Positions 63,757-64,000 of a DNA stretch of 64,000 bases are shown here, one piece after another. Every line of letters begins with the position of its first letter. Position 1 is the first letter of the stretch. The stretch is from Nocardia sp. BMG111209 (lineage in GTDB: Bacteria; Actinomycetota; Actinomycetes; Mycobacteriales; Mycobacteriaceae). The position numbers were made by a program, and so were the translations under genes. The notes beneath the pieces are model-generated. The model made no database searches. It was given only the letters and a program-made list of their open reading frames with translations, and was not told the DNA's origin. Where the stretch lies: positions 2,480,001 to 2,544,000 of the forward strand of contig NZ_KB907307.1 of the NCBI RefSeq assembly GCF_000381925.1, in the 5' to 3' direction.

Positions 63757-64000
63757 ACTTACGGCCAGATGGCGATATCGCCGAATATCGTGCTGCTCGC
63801 GGTGTCGTGGATGGTCGCGCAGCTCGGGTGGAGCGCTGCGGCGAATTCGCTGTTGCTCAGCCAGGCGGACCGGCTCCCCGAGCACCAGCGCGGGAAGGTT
63901 GCCGGCCTGAGCGGTGTCGTCCAGATGGTCGCGGCGGTCGCCGGCACGGCGATCGCGTCGGGATTCATCGGCAACACCCTGCTGGTCTTCGTGGTTCCCG
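63757..64000 (+). pseudogene. Central part of the MFS transporter interrupted by IS21
   Basis: The open frame from just inside the IS end reads TYGQMAISPNIVLLAVSWMV, then PEHQRGKVAGLSGVVQMVAA, the central part of an MFS transporter, and continues past the window edge. The segment with helices 2 and 3 that should separate it from the 60498 fragment (about 60 residues) is absent, so the insertion removed sequence. Confidence 0.75.

Noticed and set aside
1..64000. CRISPR array, prophage, rRNA operon or plasmid origin
   Set aside because: No regularly spaced direct repeats, phage structural genes, rRNA sequence or replication genes were found in the window.

Overview
The window is high-GC DNA with strongly GC-biased third codon positions. 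It looks like a chromosomal segment of a mycolic-acid actinomycete, most likely Nocardia or a close Nocardiaceae relative. The reasons are a full mce/yrbE transporter locus, many acyl-CoA ligases, acyl-CoA dehydrogenases and crotonases, mycofactocin-type SDRs, an F420-type LLM oxidoreductase, a DUF6194 protein and an actinobacterial tRNA set. The genus is inferred, not proven.

Region A (about 1-42 kb) is one large catabolic island. In order it holds an amidohydrolase cut by the window edge, a P450, a DHA2-type MFS pump, a DAP-dehydrogenase-like oxidoreductase, an SDR, an acyl-CoA dehydrogenase, a mycofactocin-type SDR, a KshA-like Rieske oxygenase, an LLM oxidoreductase, two paralogous TetR regulators, another SDR, a thiolase, two more amidohydrolases, a paired two-subunit-type acyl-CoA dehydrogenase, four crotonases (one with an internal deletion), four acyl-CoA ligases, an aldehyde dehydrogenase and an mce locus. 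The mceA-F/mas genes run leftward and the yrbE pair runs rightward from a shared intergenic region. The content fits import by Mce, activation by CoA ligation and beta-oxidation-like breakdown of a polycyclic, steroid-like or terpenoid acid; the substrate is inferred. An inverted repeat, ACTGTA-N5-TACAGT, occurs at least eleven times, all in intergenic DNA of this island (2.9-40.3 kb). It looks like the operator of a dedicated regulon, probably bound by one or both TetR paralogues. Several degraded genes (acyl-CoA dehydrogenase, ALDH fragment, beta-hydroxyacid dehydrogenase fragment, frameshifted mceB, deleted crotonase) show that the island is being remodelled.

Region B (42-50 kb) is mixed: a MerR-type regulator with two HTH domains, DUF6194, a hypothetical protein, a CGNR zinc-finger protein, an MFS transporter and a Tat-exported sulfatase. 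Four tRNA genes follow (Val-GAC, Cys-GCA, Gly-GCC leftward; Val-CAC rightward), flanked by a decayed tyrosine-recombinase gene and an IS3-type transposase fragment.

Region C (50-60.5 kb) starts with a membrane-anchored fusion carrying a type I periplasmic-binding domain. Next comes a leftward operon: a 34-aa membrane peptide, a NorD-like VWA protein, a NorQ/MoxR-like AAA+ ATPase, a 42-aa membrane peptide, a six-helix membrane protein, a single-helix membrane protein and a DAP-dehydrogenase-like oxidoreductase nearly identical to the copy in region A. A TetR gene lies downstream. No NorB or CbbL target is present, so the AAA+/VWA pair probably activates the unfamiliar membrane proteins; this is the best candidate for an undescribed system. 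A divergent mycofactocin-type SDR shares an identical operator-like box, TGACTCAAGTCA, with this operon.

Region D (60.4-64 kb) is an IS21-family element (istA, istB and an 87-aa passenger) that has split an MFS transporter gene and apparently removed part of it. No rRNA, CRISPR array or replication origin was seen.
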